Assembly: GCA_964427595.1 (NCBI GenBank)
Contig: CAYRUQ010000015.1
Coordinates: 1 to 32,484, forward strand
Reading direction: 5' to 3'
From: Enterosoma sp964427595
Lineage (GTDB): Bacteria; Bacillota_I; Bacilli_A; RFN20; CAG-288
DNA length: 32,484 nt
Shown here in pieces: positions 22,250 through 30,504 of this stretch. Under the pieces are notes generated by a model. That model ran no database searches, was not told where the DNA came from, and saw only the letters and a list, made by a program, of their open reading frames with translations. How positions within the stretch are numbered: position 1 is the stretch's first letter; each line of letters starts with the position of its first letter. The position numbers and the translations under genes were made by a program.

Positions 22250-23371
22250 CTATTTATTTATGTACATTGAATACATTTCTATAGAAAAAGGATTAGTGTG
22301 GAAACCTTTGTTTATCTCATTTAAATATCTAACTTGATCTTCTAAGACCATTTTAAAACCTTTATCTAAATCAGCAAGAGCGGTCTTTCTCATTTCTAAT
22401 GTGTCGTAATCTCTTAGGGGTTCTACTTTATCTGCTGTATAAACACATTTTTCCATAAGAGACATATCAGCTTTACCGGTACAATGGAACAGAATTGAAT
22501 CTAAGATCTCTTCATCTTCTACTTTAAAAGTATTTTTAGCAATATCTCTTCCTAAAAACTGATGGTATGAAAAAGAAGGGAAAGAAACATATTCAGGGTA
22601 TCTTTCTTCCATTAGTTTTCTTTGTGTAGGTTTATCAAGATCTTTTGCGATGTCATGATAGAGACCCGCTTCAAATGCTTTGTAAGGATCTAGATTATTA
22701 CAAACAGCAATCTCATATGCGGTTTTTGCAACCGAAACAGAGTGATCAAATCTAGCTCTAGATAGCCTCTTCGTAATCTCAGGCATAAAATAAAGATTAT
22801 TCTCGACAATGTACAAAAGAACACCATATGGGGCAGATAGAAATTTACCACTCTTAATTTTGCCAGAAGAAATGTTAATATAACTATTTATTGAAATTGA
22901 TAAGTTGGTAATCTTATTATTCTGTGTTTCTTCGCCTGATCTTTTAATTTCAATAATCTGAACATCTCTTTTCAGTTTATCGCTTTGAAACCAAGAATCT
23001 AAACGGGATAAATTATCGCTTCCCATAGCAAGATAAATCTTACTATTCCAATAAATTTCCTTGTAAAAAGAAGTGACTAATACAGTAGGAACGAACTTTA
23101 ATCCAGCTTCTAAAGCTTTTGGGTATAACACTTCTTCAACAGAAGAAACTTCAACATTAGCAAGATCTTTAAAAGCTAATTTTGTCATCTTCAGACGGTC
23201 TTTAAAAGAAGTTAAATTAGTTTTAGAAGGATGATTAAAAACAGGTATAACAAAAACTTTAGAAGGCTTATAAATCTCCTTAAGTCTTTTAACTATCTCA
23301 ACATGAGCGTTAGTAGGCGGATCAAATGTGCCACCGAAAATAATGATATTATTCAGAGATGATGTTTCCAT
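22250..23371 (-). CDS. nadD: NadD-YqeK fusion: nicotinate-nucleotide adenylyltransferase and HD-domain hydrolase
   Basis: One 373-residue protein joins two enzymes that are separate neighbouring genes in Bacillus. Residues 1-195 are NadD: GGTFDPPTNAH (13-23), a SSGKIKSGK-type ISSTxIR region (168-176) and PYGVLLYIVENNLYF at the end of the domain. It makes deamido-NAD from NaMN and ATP. Residues 197-373 are YqeK-like: His210 and the HD pair at 239-240 (AGLYHDIAKDL), then ILFHCTGKADMSLMEKCVYT and ADKVEP. YqeK relatives hydrolyse diadenosine tetraphosphate. The start overlaps yqeH by 23 bases. Fusions of this kind are known in Mollicutes. Confidence 0.94.
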   Translation of the reverse strand: METSSLNNIIIFGGTFDPPTNAHVEIVKRLKEIYKPSKVFVIPVFNHPSKTNLTSFKDRLKMTKLAFKDLANVEVSSVEEVLYPKALEAGLKFVPTVLVTSFYKEIYWNSKIYLAMGSDNLSRLDSWFQSDKLKRDVQIIEIKRSGEETQNNKITNLSISINSYINISSGKIKSGKFLSAPYGVLLYIVENNLYFMPEITKRLSRARFDHSVSVAKTAYEIAVCNNLDPYKAFEAGLYHDIAKDLDKPTQRKLMEERYPEYVSFPSFSYHQFLGRDIAKNTFKVEDEEILDSILFHCTGKADMSLMEKCVYTADKVEPLRDYDTLEMRKTALADLDKGFKMVLEDQVRYLNEINKGFHTNPFSIEMYSMYINK

Positions 23372-24506
23372 CTTTCTCGACTAAAACAGTGATATTCTCA
23401 GGAGTATAGACTATTAATTTCTGATTGTTTCCAGTGAAATTAAAATAACCTAAGCCAACAATTCTAATTCGATATGAACCGCTACTATCAGCTTCAATTT
23501 CATGAGGAGTCAAGTCAGCCGTAGATTTGATCTTTTCGGTAACTGCAAGAGCATTTGAATCATTAGCGATATTAGAAAGTTCACTATCAGCTTTATTTAA
23601 CTTTGCACGATAAATAGTGATGTCATTAGATTTATAGAAAGTGAAATCTGTCTTATGACCAGAGGTGAAATCGATTCTAGTGAGGTTAGAAAGAAGGAAG
23701 GATTGTTCGGGTTTAGCTGAGTAAGTCTCAGGTTTAATCTCATGTCTAGGAATGACAAATTTCAAAAGTTTAGGTTCAATGAATGAGACAAGCGAATGAC
23801 TATTATAGATTCCAGGTATATCAAAGATATATGAATCATCATCAAGCGGGATAGAAACAACTGAGAGATTAGTTCCCGGATAAGGAGCAGTTTGAACCAT
23901 CTTGCTTGTCTTATTGGTATAACCTTTAAGAAGATTAGAGATGAGAGAAGTCTTTCCAACTTGATATGCACCGATGACATAAACGGATTTACCATCACGA
24001 TATTTGTTAATCGCATCTCTAACACCATCGATATTAGAAGCGATGGTGGAAGTGTTGGCAGTCAAGATGATATCAAGCGGGTGAATGTCTTCTTTTTCTA
24101 ACGCTTTAGCGACATAAGTCTTGATCTCACCATCAGAGTAGGTGGAAGGTAAGACATCCCTTTTAGTGACGACAACGATGACCTTTTCAGGAAGGAATTT
24201 ACCAAGATCTTTTAAGATAGATCCAGTCAAGCAAAAGGCGTTTAAGACATAAATAGCCAAAGCATCTTCTAAAGAAGCTTGATTAAGAATAGTTATATAG
24301 TCTTCATTGAAGTCATATTTTGGAGTATCGCATTCAATAAAGTGTCTAAGCTTATAACAACGCTCACATAAAACTGCATCACCTTGATTGAATTTCTCAG
24401 TGGTGACATAGCCGTTTTCGGAAGGATTCTTATCTTGTAAGATAGCGCCACAGCTATAACAACGTCTCACTCTAATTTCAGCGGTAAGGCCAGAGTTTTT
24501 AGCCAT
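23349..24506 (-). CDS. yqeH: Circularly permuted ribosome-assembly GTPase YqeH
   Basis: A 385-residue GTPase for 30S maturation. An N-terminal zinc finger has CYSCG (Cys16, Cys19) and CERC (Cys47, Cys50). The G motifs occur in permuted order: G4 TKRD (114-117) precedes G1 GAYQVGKTS (179-187), then YPGTN and G3 DIPG (229-232). The C-terminal part is the RNA/protein-binding region of the family. A strong GGAGG lies before the ATG. It sits directly after yqeG, as in Bacillus; the aroE and yqeI genes usually found before nadD are missing. Confidence 0.96.
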   Translation of the reverse strand: MAKNSGLTAEIRVRRCYSCGAILQDKNPSENGYVTTEKFNQGDAVLCERCYKLRHFIECDTPKYDFNEDYITILNQASLEDALAIYVLNAFCLTGSILKDLGKFLPEKVIVVVTKRDVLPSTYSDGEIKTYVAKALEKEDIHPLDIILTANTSTIASNIDGVRDAINKYRDGKSVYVIGAYQVGKTSLISNLLKGYTNKTSKMVQTAPYPGTNLSVVSIPLDDDSYIFDIPGIYNSHSLVSFIEPKLLKFVIPRHEIKPETYSAKPEQSFLLSNLTRIDFTSGHKTDFTFYKSNDITIYRAKLNKADSELSNIANDSNALAVTEKIKSTADLTPHEIEADSSGSYRIRIVGLGYFNFTGNNQKLIVYTPENITVLVEKDGNIISE

Positions 24507-24508
24507 AT

Positions 24509-25039
24509 TCAGTCCTCCTTTCTTCTAGGGCATTCGATTCCAAGAAGATTCTTTTTAGCCCAACGGGCACGAATGAACTTATCTAACTTACGGACATATC
24601 TTGTTTGCCAGTTATCTTTCTCAGTGATCGGTTCAGTTAAGACTAAACGTCCTTTCAGTTTCTTAGTATAGATACGATCAGTGAAGATTTGATCACCGAT
24701 AAAAAGACAATCATCGACATTCAAATTCAGTTTCTTTAAGAACTTTTTTACCTTAAACCCAGCATATTTGAAAGCGAAAGATAGATAAGTAACTTTCATT
24801 CTCTCACAATAAGGAGCTACTCTTTTTTTAGTGTTGTTAGAGATGATGATGAACTGGATAGAAAGAGATTCAATCTCCTCTTTTAGTCTCAAAGCTCTTT
24901 CTGAGGGAATAAAGCAGTCAGCGGGTTCTAAAGTGTTATCAAGGTCGACGATGAGCGCCTTGATTTTCAGCTCTTTGAAGAATTGGGGGTCGATGTCATA
25001 CACGCTTTTAGCGTGATAAGTGACTTTGGGCTTTTTCAT
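24509..25039 (-). CDS. yqeG: YqeG-type HAD phosphatase (family IIIA)
   Basis: A 176-residue HAD-superfamily phosphatase. Motif I is VDLDNTLEP (nucleophile Asp about residue 32), motif II IISNN, motif III the Lys in AGFKVKKFLKK, and motif IV FIGDQIFTD. The family is related to phosphatidylglycerophosphate phosphatases, but the substrate of bacterial YqeG is not settled. First gene of the yqeG-yqeH-nadD/yqeK-rsfS-mtnN cluster. No Shine-Dalgarno precedes the ATG and an extended -10 lies just 10 bases upstream, suggesting a leaderless message. Confidence 0.94.
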   Translation of the reverse strand: MKKPKVTYHAKSVYDIDPQFFKELKIKALIVDLDNTLEPADCFIPSERALRLKEEIESLSIQFIIISNNTKKRVAPYCERMKVTYLSFAFKYAGFKVKKFLKKLNLNVDDCLFIGDQIFTDRIYTKKLKGRLVLTEPITEKDNWQTRYVRKLDKFIRARWAKKNLLGIECPRRKED

Positions 25040-25048
25040 CGCAGTTTA

Positions 25049-25057
25049 ATTATATCA
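25049..25057 (-). promoter_or_regulatory. Extended -10 promoter for the yqeG cluster
   Basis: On the minus strand TGATATAAT (TG, n, perfect TATAAT; 25057-25049) stands in the 37-base gap between parC and yqeG. No good -35 is seen. A start 6-8 bases downstream would fall at about 25042, at most 3 bases before the yqeG ATG (25039). Confidence 0.6.
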
Positions 25058-25076
25058 AAACTCAGCTTAATTTAAC

Positions 25077-27677
25077 TTACAGGCCTTTTTCAAAGAGGTC
25101 GAAGAGAGAAAGTTGAGTATCAGCTTTATCAACCGTTGCTTTTGCAGTGCTAGCTTTAGGTTCCCTCGGAGTTTCAACTTTGAAATTTTCATCTAGAACA
25201 AAACCATTATTATGGACACCAACAACATAGAGATTGTCCTTAGTGATGGCAGGGATGTTAAGTCTCATCTCAGAATTAAGATCAATCGGTGATAGCTCGC
25301 CTAAATCTAAGGCGATAGTTGATTCGTTTGTACTTAAGAATGCGTAATTCTTCTGTCCTTTAACCTTGGTAATCTTAGAAACAGAAGTGATGATCATCGG
25401 ACCACGTTTGAAAATCTTGACCAAATTGGTTTTAGGACCAAGTCTTTCACTAACATCAATTTCAGAAGAATAAATCAAACGAGCAGCACCCTTCTTAGCC
25501 ACGACTAACAGAAGAGTAGCTTCTCTAGGAGCAAGAGAAATCATAGAAACCAAAGGTGCATTGTCAACCGAGGAAGCGATAGCTTTAACACCCATAGCTG
25601 AGGGACCAACTAAAGGTACATCACTTTCGTTAAAACGACTAGCTCTTCCTAAGTTATCAACGACGATTAAATCAGAGTTACCAGTTGTAAGTTCAACTGC
25701 GACAACATGATCTTCGTCGTTAAGAAGCTTACAGGCTTTTAAAGGTCTCTTGGTGATCGAATCTTGCTTAAATTCAGCTAAAGTCGTTCTCTTGATCTTA
25801 TTTTGAGCAGTTAAGATAGCGACATTGATACCTTCTCTAAACTCATTGAGTAAAAAGCATTTGACGATTTTTTCATTCGCTTTAAGTGAGATGAGATTAT
25901 TGATGTGCTTACCTTCTTCTTTCCACTTGTTATCTAAAAGCATATGGACAGGAAGATATCCATAATTGCCTTTAGCAGTGAAGAATAAGAGGAAGTCATG
26001 CGTCGAACATTTCTGTAAGAAAACGAATTTATCACCTGCTTTCAGTTTAGGAATATTTAAAGGATCATCAGGTTTAGCGTCTCTAGAAGAGACATAGGAT
26101 TTAACTGATGAACGCTTGGCATAGCCATCAGCAGTAAGGGCGACATAGCAATCTTCCTTAGCGATAAGTCTAGTTTGATTTACGACATCAAAGGAGAGCT
26201 TCTGGTCAAGAATCTCTGTCTTTCTAGGAGTTGAAAATTCTTTGGAGAGCTCTTTGAGATTATTGATGATGATCTTATCGAGCTTTTCACTATTAGAGAG
26301 GACTTCTTTGTAGAAAGCGATATCTTTGTTGAGTTTGTCTTTCTCTTCGTTGAAAGCGAAAATATCTGGTTTAGAGAGACGATATAAGGGCATCATGGCG
26401 ATGGCTTCTGATTGTCTTTCAGTGAAGCCATAGTCGTTTTGTAACATCTTCTTGACGCCTTCTTTACCATCACACTTTTTGATCTTCTCAATGACCTCAT
26501 CAACGATGGGATAAATCTTGATGAAACCCGAGACGATTTCAAGTCTATCTAGCGCAGTCTTTAAATCATATTGGAAAGCTTTAGTTTCAATCTCTCTTTG
26601 GAATTCTATAAAGGAGTCGATGATTTCAAGAAGGGGCATCGTTTTAGGATGACCATGATCGATAGCTAGGAAATTACAAGCTATCGTCGTTCTTAAAGCA
26701 CCCTTACTTTGCAGGTAGTTTAAAACATCATCAGGCGAGGCGCCCTTTTTAATTTGAATGACGATTTCGATGTCTTCTTTTGCTGATTCATCGATGATAT
26801 CTTCGATATTATCAAGGTTATCAGTCTCTTTTCTCTTGATTAAATTGGTGACTAAAACATTCTTGACGACACCATAAGGAATCTCAGTGATTCTAATGAT
26901 GTTTTCATCATAATCAATCTCAGTTTTACAGTAGAGATAGAAAGAACCAGAACCGGTCTCATAAACTTTTCTGAGAGCTTCTTTATCATCGATGATGCCA
27001 CCGGTGGGGAAATCAGGGCCTTTAATATAGTTTAAGACATCATCTAAAGTGGTTCTCTTATGTTGAAGTCGATAACAGATGGCATCGATAACTTCAGCTA
27101 AATTATGAGAAGGGATATAAGTTGAAGAACCGACAGCGATACCAGAAGTACCATTGACTAAGAGATTTGGAAATTTAGAAGGTAAAACAGTGGGTTCTAA
27201 GAACTTATCGTCGAAGGTAGGAACCATCTCAACGACATTCTTATCAATATCACCGACTAGATAATCAGTGATAGGTGCTAGTTTAGCTTCAGTGTAACGG
27301 TAAGCAGCAGCAGGGTCGTTATCAATAGAGCCGTTGTTTCCTTGGAAGATGACAAGAGGGACTTCCATCTTCCAGCTTTGGGAAAGATGGACTAAAGCAT
27401 CATAAACAGAAGCGTCACCATGTGGATGGTAATGACCGATGATATCACCGCAGATAGTCGCAGATTTGGTCGTCTCTTTAGTGGAAACATATCCCTTTTT
27501 AGCCATCGAGAAGATGATTCTTCTTTGAACCGGCTTAAGACCATCTCTGACATCTGGGATGGCACGATCCGTGATGACAGTTTTGGCATAACGATTGAAA
27601 GCGTCGACTAAGATCTCACTCATCCCAGAAGGGACGATCTCTTCGTTGACAATCTCAACTTTTTTCTTAGTTCTCAC
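25077..27677 (-). CDS. parC: DNA topoisomerase IV subunit A
   Basis: The 866-residue type IIA topoisomerase A subunit has the winged-helix/QRDR segment (GDIIGHYHPHGDASVYDALV), the catalytic Tyr128 in RYTEAKL and a C-terminal beta-pinwheel. The GyrA-box (QRRGGKG) is absent and the equivalent stretch reads TKRPLKACKL, typical of ParC; together with the adjacent parE this supports Topo IV, which decatenates chromosomes. The start is a GTG at 27677, 8 bases after GGAGG, overlapping parE by 11 bases; the open frame above it lies inside parE. Residue 89 is Ala where most ParC/GyrA have the quinolone-contact Ser. Confidence 0.95.
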   Translation of the reverse strand: MRTKKKVEIVNEEIVPSGMSEILVDAFNRYAKTVITDRAIPDVRDGLKPVQRRIIFSMAKKGYVSTKETTKSATICGDIIGHYHPHGDASVYDALVHLSQSWKMEVPLVIFQGNNGSIDNDPAAAYRYTEAKLAPITDYLVGDIDKNVVEMVPTFDDKFLEPTVLPSKFPNLLVNGTSGIAVGSSTYIPSHNLAEVIDAICYRLQHKRTTLDDVLNYIKGPDFPTGGIIDDKEALRKVYETGSGSFYLYCKTEIDYDENIIRITEIPYGVVKNVLVTNLIKRKETDNLDNIEDIIDESAKEDIEIVIQIKKGASPDDVLNYLQSKGALRTTIACNFLAIDHGHPKTMPLLEIIDSFIEFQREIETKAFQYDLKTALDRLEIVSGFIKIYPIVDEVIEKIKKCDGKEGVKKMLQNDYGFTERQSEAIAMMPLYRLSKPDIFAFNEEKDKLNKDIAFYKEVLSNSEKLDKIIINNLKELSKEFSTPRKTEILDQKLSFDVVNQTRLIAKEDCYVALTADGYAKRSSVKSYVSSRDAKPDDPLNIPKLKAGDKFVFLQKCSTHDFLLFFTAKGNYGYLPVHMLLDNKWKEEGKHINNLISLKANEKIVKCFLLNEFREGINVAILTAQNKIKRTTLAEFKQDSITKRPLKACKLLNDEDHVVAVELTTGNSDLIVVDNLGRASRFNESDVPLVGPSAMGVKAIASSVDNAPLVSMISLAPREATLLLVVAKKGAARLIYSSEIDVSERLGPKTNLVKIFKRGPMIITSVSKITKVKGQKNYAFLSTNESTIALDLGELSPIDLNSEMRLNIPAITKDNLYVVGVHNNGFVLDENFKVETPREPKASTAKATVDKADTQLSLFDLFEKGL

Positions 27678-29607
27678 GAGCGATTTCCTCCTTGAAATTA
27701 TCAACGACAGTGAAGTCGATGTTATTCTCAATCCATTCTTTTCTTCTATCGGCCTCTTTATCAGAGAGGAACATCTTCACTTTATCAGCAGCATCATCGT
27801 CATCGACTAGTTGCACTTGAAGTAGTTTTCTATTCTCTCTTGACATCGTGGTAGCGGCTAGTTCACTATAGTTCATCTCACCAAGACCTTTGAAACGACC
27901 GATCTTATAGCCACTTCCAAACTCAGCTCTTGCTTTTCTTAATTCTTCATCTGACCAACAATACTTCACTTTGGTTCCCTTAGCATTTTTGATTCTATAA
28001 AGAGGAGGGCAAGCGACATAAAGGTGACCATGTTCAATCAAAGGTTTCATGTGGTTGTAGAAGAAGGTTATTAAAAGGGACTGAATATGTGAACCATCAT
28101 CATCAGCATCAGTCATGATGATGACTTTATCGTAATGGATATCTTTGACTTTAAAATCTGAATCAAAACCGGCACCGATCGTATAAATCAAAGTAGCGAT
28201 TTCTTTATTTCCTAAAAGAGTTTTTACATCTCTGATATCGGTAGTATTGAGAGGTTTACCTCTTAAAGGTAGGATAGCCTGATAAGTGGGATTTCTACCC
28301 TTTTTAGCCGAACCTGAAGCTGAGTCGCCCTCAACGATGAAAAGCTCATTGTTGGAATAAACTTTGGAAGAACAAGGAGTGAGTTTATCAGAGAGAACGA
28401 AGTTGACTTTGTTCTTGATAAGTTCTCTTTCCTTCTTTCTTTCATTTTCAGTCTTAGCTTTGACTTTCATCTCATCAGTCGTCTTTTTAACGACGGCTGA
28501 AGCATCACCAACATGCTCTTCTAAATAGTAGGAAAGCTTTCCTTCAATGATTGAATCAACCGCATTTAAAGCTTCTTTAGTTCCGAGTTTTCCTTTCGTT
28601 TGACCTTCAAATTGGAGAAGATGCTCAGGAACCCAAACAGAAAGGATAGCAATCAAGCCTTCTCTTAAACATTCACCATCTAAAGACTCATTAGCCTTGA
28701 TCTCGTTATGATTGATAGCAAAAGAGTTGAAACAAGCAGTTAAAGCTTTCTTAAAGCCGGTGACATGATAACCAGCTTCGCCAGTTCTAACACCATTAGC
28801 AAAAGAGATGATCTTTTCATCATAGTTATCTTTGATGAAACCGAAGACAGCTTCTACACGGATGCCATCGTCGCTCTTTCCTTGCATCTGGATAGTTTTA
28901 ATCAACAATTCTTTTCCGATGACACGTCTATTGAAATATTCAGATAAACCATTGGCGTAGAAGAACTGTTGTTTTCTTCCGCTTCTCTCGTCGGTCAAAT
29001 GGAAAGTGACACCCTTAGTCAAACAGGCTTTATCATCGAGATGTTGAGCGATTTTATCAAAGTTGAAATTGATATCATCAAACTTTTTATGATCAGGATA
29101 GAATCTGACATCAGTTCCTCTTTGGTTGGTAGGGCCTAAGGATTTGATACCAGAGAATTTCTTTCCGTTTTGCTCAAATCTACCAAAGTGGTCGATTCCA
29201 TCACGATAAGAGTGGACTTCCATCCATTCAGATAAAGCATTGGTGACAGCAGCACCAACACCATGAAGACCACTAGCTGTTTTATAGAGATTCTCATCAA
29301 ACTTACCTCCACCATGGAGGGTTTGATAAACGATCTCGAAACCATTCTTCTTCTCTTTTTTATTTAAATCATAAGGAACACCACGTCCCTCATCTCGTAT
29401 CTCAATTGAACCATCATCATGGATGGTCACATAGATATTTTTTCCATAGCCTTCGTTAGCCTCATCGACGGCGTTATCTATAATTTCCCAAACCAAATGA
29501 TGTAATCCATTGGTATCGGTCGCACCGATGTACATACCGGGCCTTTCAACTACTGCTTCTAGGCCGTGTAAAATTTTCAATTGTTTAGCATCGTAATTGT
29601 CGCCCAT
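27667..29607 (-). CDS. parE: DNA topoisomerase IV subunit B
   Basis: ATPase subunit of Topo IV, 646 residues. GHKL ATPase motifs: EIIDNAVDEANEG, DEGRGVPYD, TLHGGGKFDENLYKTASGLH with GVGAAVTNALSEW, and KKTTDEMKVKAK. The Toprim domain shows LFIVEGDSASGSAKKGRNPT, PLRGKPLNT and IIMTDADDDGSHI, then RFKGLGEMN. The YKTASGLHGVG form and the pairing with parC support ParE rather than GyrB. The ATG at 29607 is 7 bases after GAGGTG; an in-frame GTG at 29622 lies in that ribosome site. Confidence 0.95.
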   Translation of the reverse strand: MGDNYDAKQLKILHGLEAVVERPGMYIGATDTNGLHHLVWEIIDNAVDEANEGYGKNIYVTIHDDGSIEIRDEGRGVPYDLNKKEKKNGFEIVYQTLHGGGKFDENLYKTASGLHGVGAAVTNALSEWMEVHSYRDGIDHFGRFEQNGKKFSGIKSLGPTNQRGTDVRFYPDHKKFDDINFNFDKIAQHLDDKACLTKGVTFHLTDERSGRKQQFFYANGLSEYFNRRVIGKELLIKTIQMQGKSDDGIRVEAVFGFIKDNYDEKIISFANGVRTGEAGYHVTGFKKALTACFNSFAINHNEIKANESLDGECLREGLIAILSVWVPEHLLQFEGQTKGKLGTKEALNAVDSIIEGKLSYYLEEHVGDASAVVKKTTDEMKVKAKTENERKKERELIKNKVNFVLSDKLTPCSSKVYSNNELFIVEGDSASGSAKKGRNPTYQAILPLRGKPLNTTDIRDVKTLLGNKEIATLIYTIGAGFDSDFKVKDIHYDKVIIMTDADDDGSHIQSLLITFFYNHMKPLIEHGHLYVACPPLYRIKNAKGTKVKYCWSDEELRKARAEFGSGYKIGRFKGLGEMNYSELAATTMSRENRKLLQVQLVDDDDAADKVKMFLSDKEADRRKEWIENNIDFTVVDNFKEEIAREN

Positions 29608-29654
29608 AAAAAAACACCTCACTTGTTATTTTATCTTTAATGATTATTAAAAAA

Positions 29655-29668
29655 AAGCCTAAAGGCTT
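29655..29668. promoter_or_regulatory. Palindrome between divergent parE and plsY
   Basis: AAGCCT-AA-AGGCTT is a perfect 6+2+6 dyad in the 88-base divergent spacer. It ends on the first base of a TATAAT and so covers the -35 to -10 spacer of the presumed plsY promoter. This is where a repressor would bind, but a chance dyad cannot be excluded. Confidence 0.4.
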
Positions 29669-29673
29669 ATAAT
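29668..29673 (+). promoter_or_regulatory. -10 box of the plsY promoter
   Basis: Perfect TATAAT 22 bases before the plsY ATG, with a weak TATTAA at the -35 distance. Transcription would start near 29680, just ahead of the AGAGGTG ribosome site. Confidence 0.5.
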
Positions 29674-29695
29674 GAAGGTCTAGAGGTGTTATTAA

Positions 29696-30487
29696 ATGGA
29701 AGCATTAAATACTGCTATATTCATCATCGTCACCATCGTCATCTCTTACTTGATCGGTTCAATTCCGACTTCTATTCTGATTGCTAAACATTATGGTGTC
29801 GATATCCGTAAACATGGCTCTCATAATGCGGGTGGCACTAATGTCGGACGTGTCATTGGAAAGAAGGCTGGTCTTCTCACTATCGTCCTAGATATCTTCA
29901 AAGCATTTATTCCTTGTCTTATCACGACTTTAGTAGCTATCTATGCTGGAATTGAGATGATCAGTTATTCACGTCTAGTGGAACTTTTAGTTTGCATCTG
30001 TGCTTTCTCTGTTTGTATCGGTCATACCTTCCCATTATTTGCTTCATTTAAAGGCGGTAAAGCTGTTGCCTGCTTTGCTGGTTTTGTCTTTTATATCTCA
30101 CCGATTATCTTCGTCTTAGGTTGTACGATCTTTTTCATTATCTTTAAACTCTTCCATAAAGTTTCTTTATCTTCTGTCATCGCTGTTCCCTCGATCATCA
30201 TCTTATCTTTGATTCCAACAATCCTTGATTTGACTGTTTTAAGTGATCCTACTACTTATAACGGAGGAATGTATTTTGCACCATCCTTCATGATTCATCT
30301 CTCTTATATCTCAACTATCACAATCTTCCTTCTCGCATGTTTAGTAGTTATCAGACACATTTCTAATATCAAGCGTATCAAACAAGGTGATGAACCTGAG
30401 ACGCATTTTAAAACTGCAGAAAGCAGTAATGCAGTGAAAGAAAACATAGAAGAAGAAGAAGAAGAAGAAGAGTATACTACTTCTTAA
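29696..30487 (+). CDS. plsY: Acyl-phosphate glycerol-3-phosphate acyltransferase
   Basis: Integral membrane enzyme that makes lysophosphatidic acid, the first step of phospholipid synthesis. The PlsY motifs are present: SYLIGSIPTSILIAKHYG with VDIRKHGSHNAGGTNVGR (to residue 52) and GHTFPLFASFKGGKAVACFA (109-128), with hydrophobic segments between. Two motif positions differ from the usual GSGNxGATN and GGKGVAT: GSHNAGGTN and GGKAVAC. At 263 residues it is longer than typical PlsY (about 190-220) because of an extra periplasmic/loop region and a cytosolic C-terminal tail with eight consecutive Glu (252-259). AGAGGTG precedes the ATG. An ABC ATPase follows after 17 bases. Confidence 0.93.
   Translation: MEALNTAIFIIVTIVISYLIGSIPTSILIAKHYGVDIRKHGSHNAGGTNVGRVIGKKAGLLTIVLDIFKAFIPCLITTLVAIYAGIEMISYSRLVELLVCICAFSVCIGHTFPLFASFKGGKAVACFAGFVFYISPIIFVLGCTIFFIIFKLFHKVSLSSVIAVPSIIILSLIPTILDLTVLSDPTTYNGGMYFAPSFMIHLSYISTITIFLLACLVVIRHISNIKRIKQGDEPETHFKTAESSNAVKENIEEEEEEEEYTTS
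30450..30473 (+). repeat. GAA microsatellite encoding the poly-Glu tail of plsY
   Basis: Seven GAA codons and one GAG in a row near the 3' end of plsY. Slippage would change the tail length by whole residues without shifting the frame. Boundaries are good to within a base or two. Confidence 0.75.
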
Positions 30488-30504
30488 GAAAAGGAGGCTG
30501 TTTT

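Noticed and set aside
23349..24506. Permuted G-motif order in YqeH as a novel rearrangement
   Set aside because: G4 before G1 is the normal architecture of the YqeH/YlqF/RsgA GTPases, not something new.
27678..27731. 18-residue N-terminal extension of ParC
   Set aside because: It overlaps parE in another frame and has no ribosome site; the GTG at 27677 is preceded by GGAGG and gives the usual ParC N-terminus.
29136..29345. Open frames antisense to parE, parC, tex, dxs and others (60-110 codons)
   Set aside because: They lie within clear housekeeping genes, lack ribosome sites and family motifs, and arise from the codon bias of the real strand.
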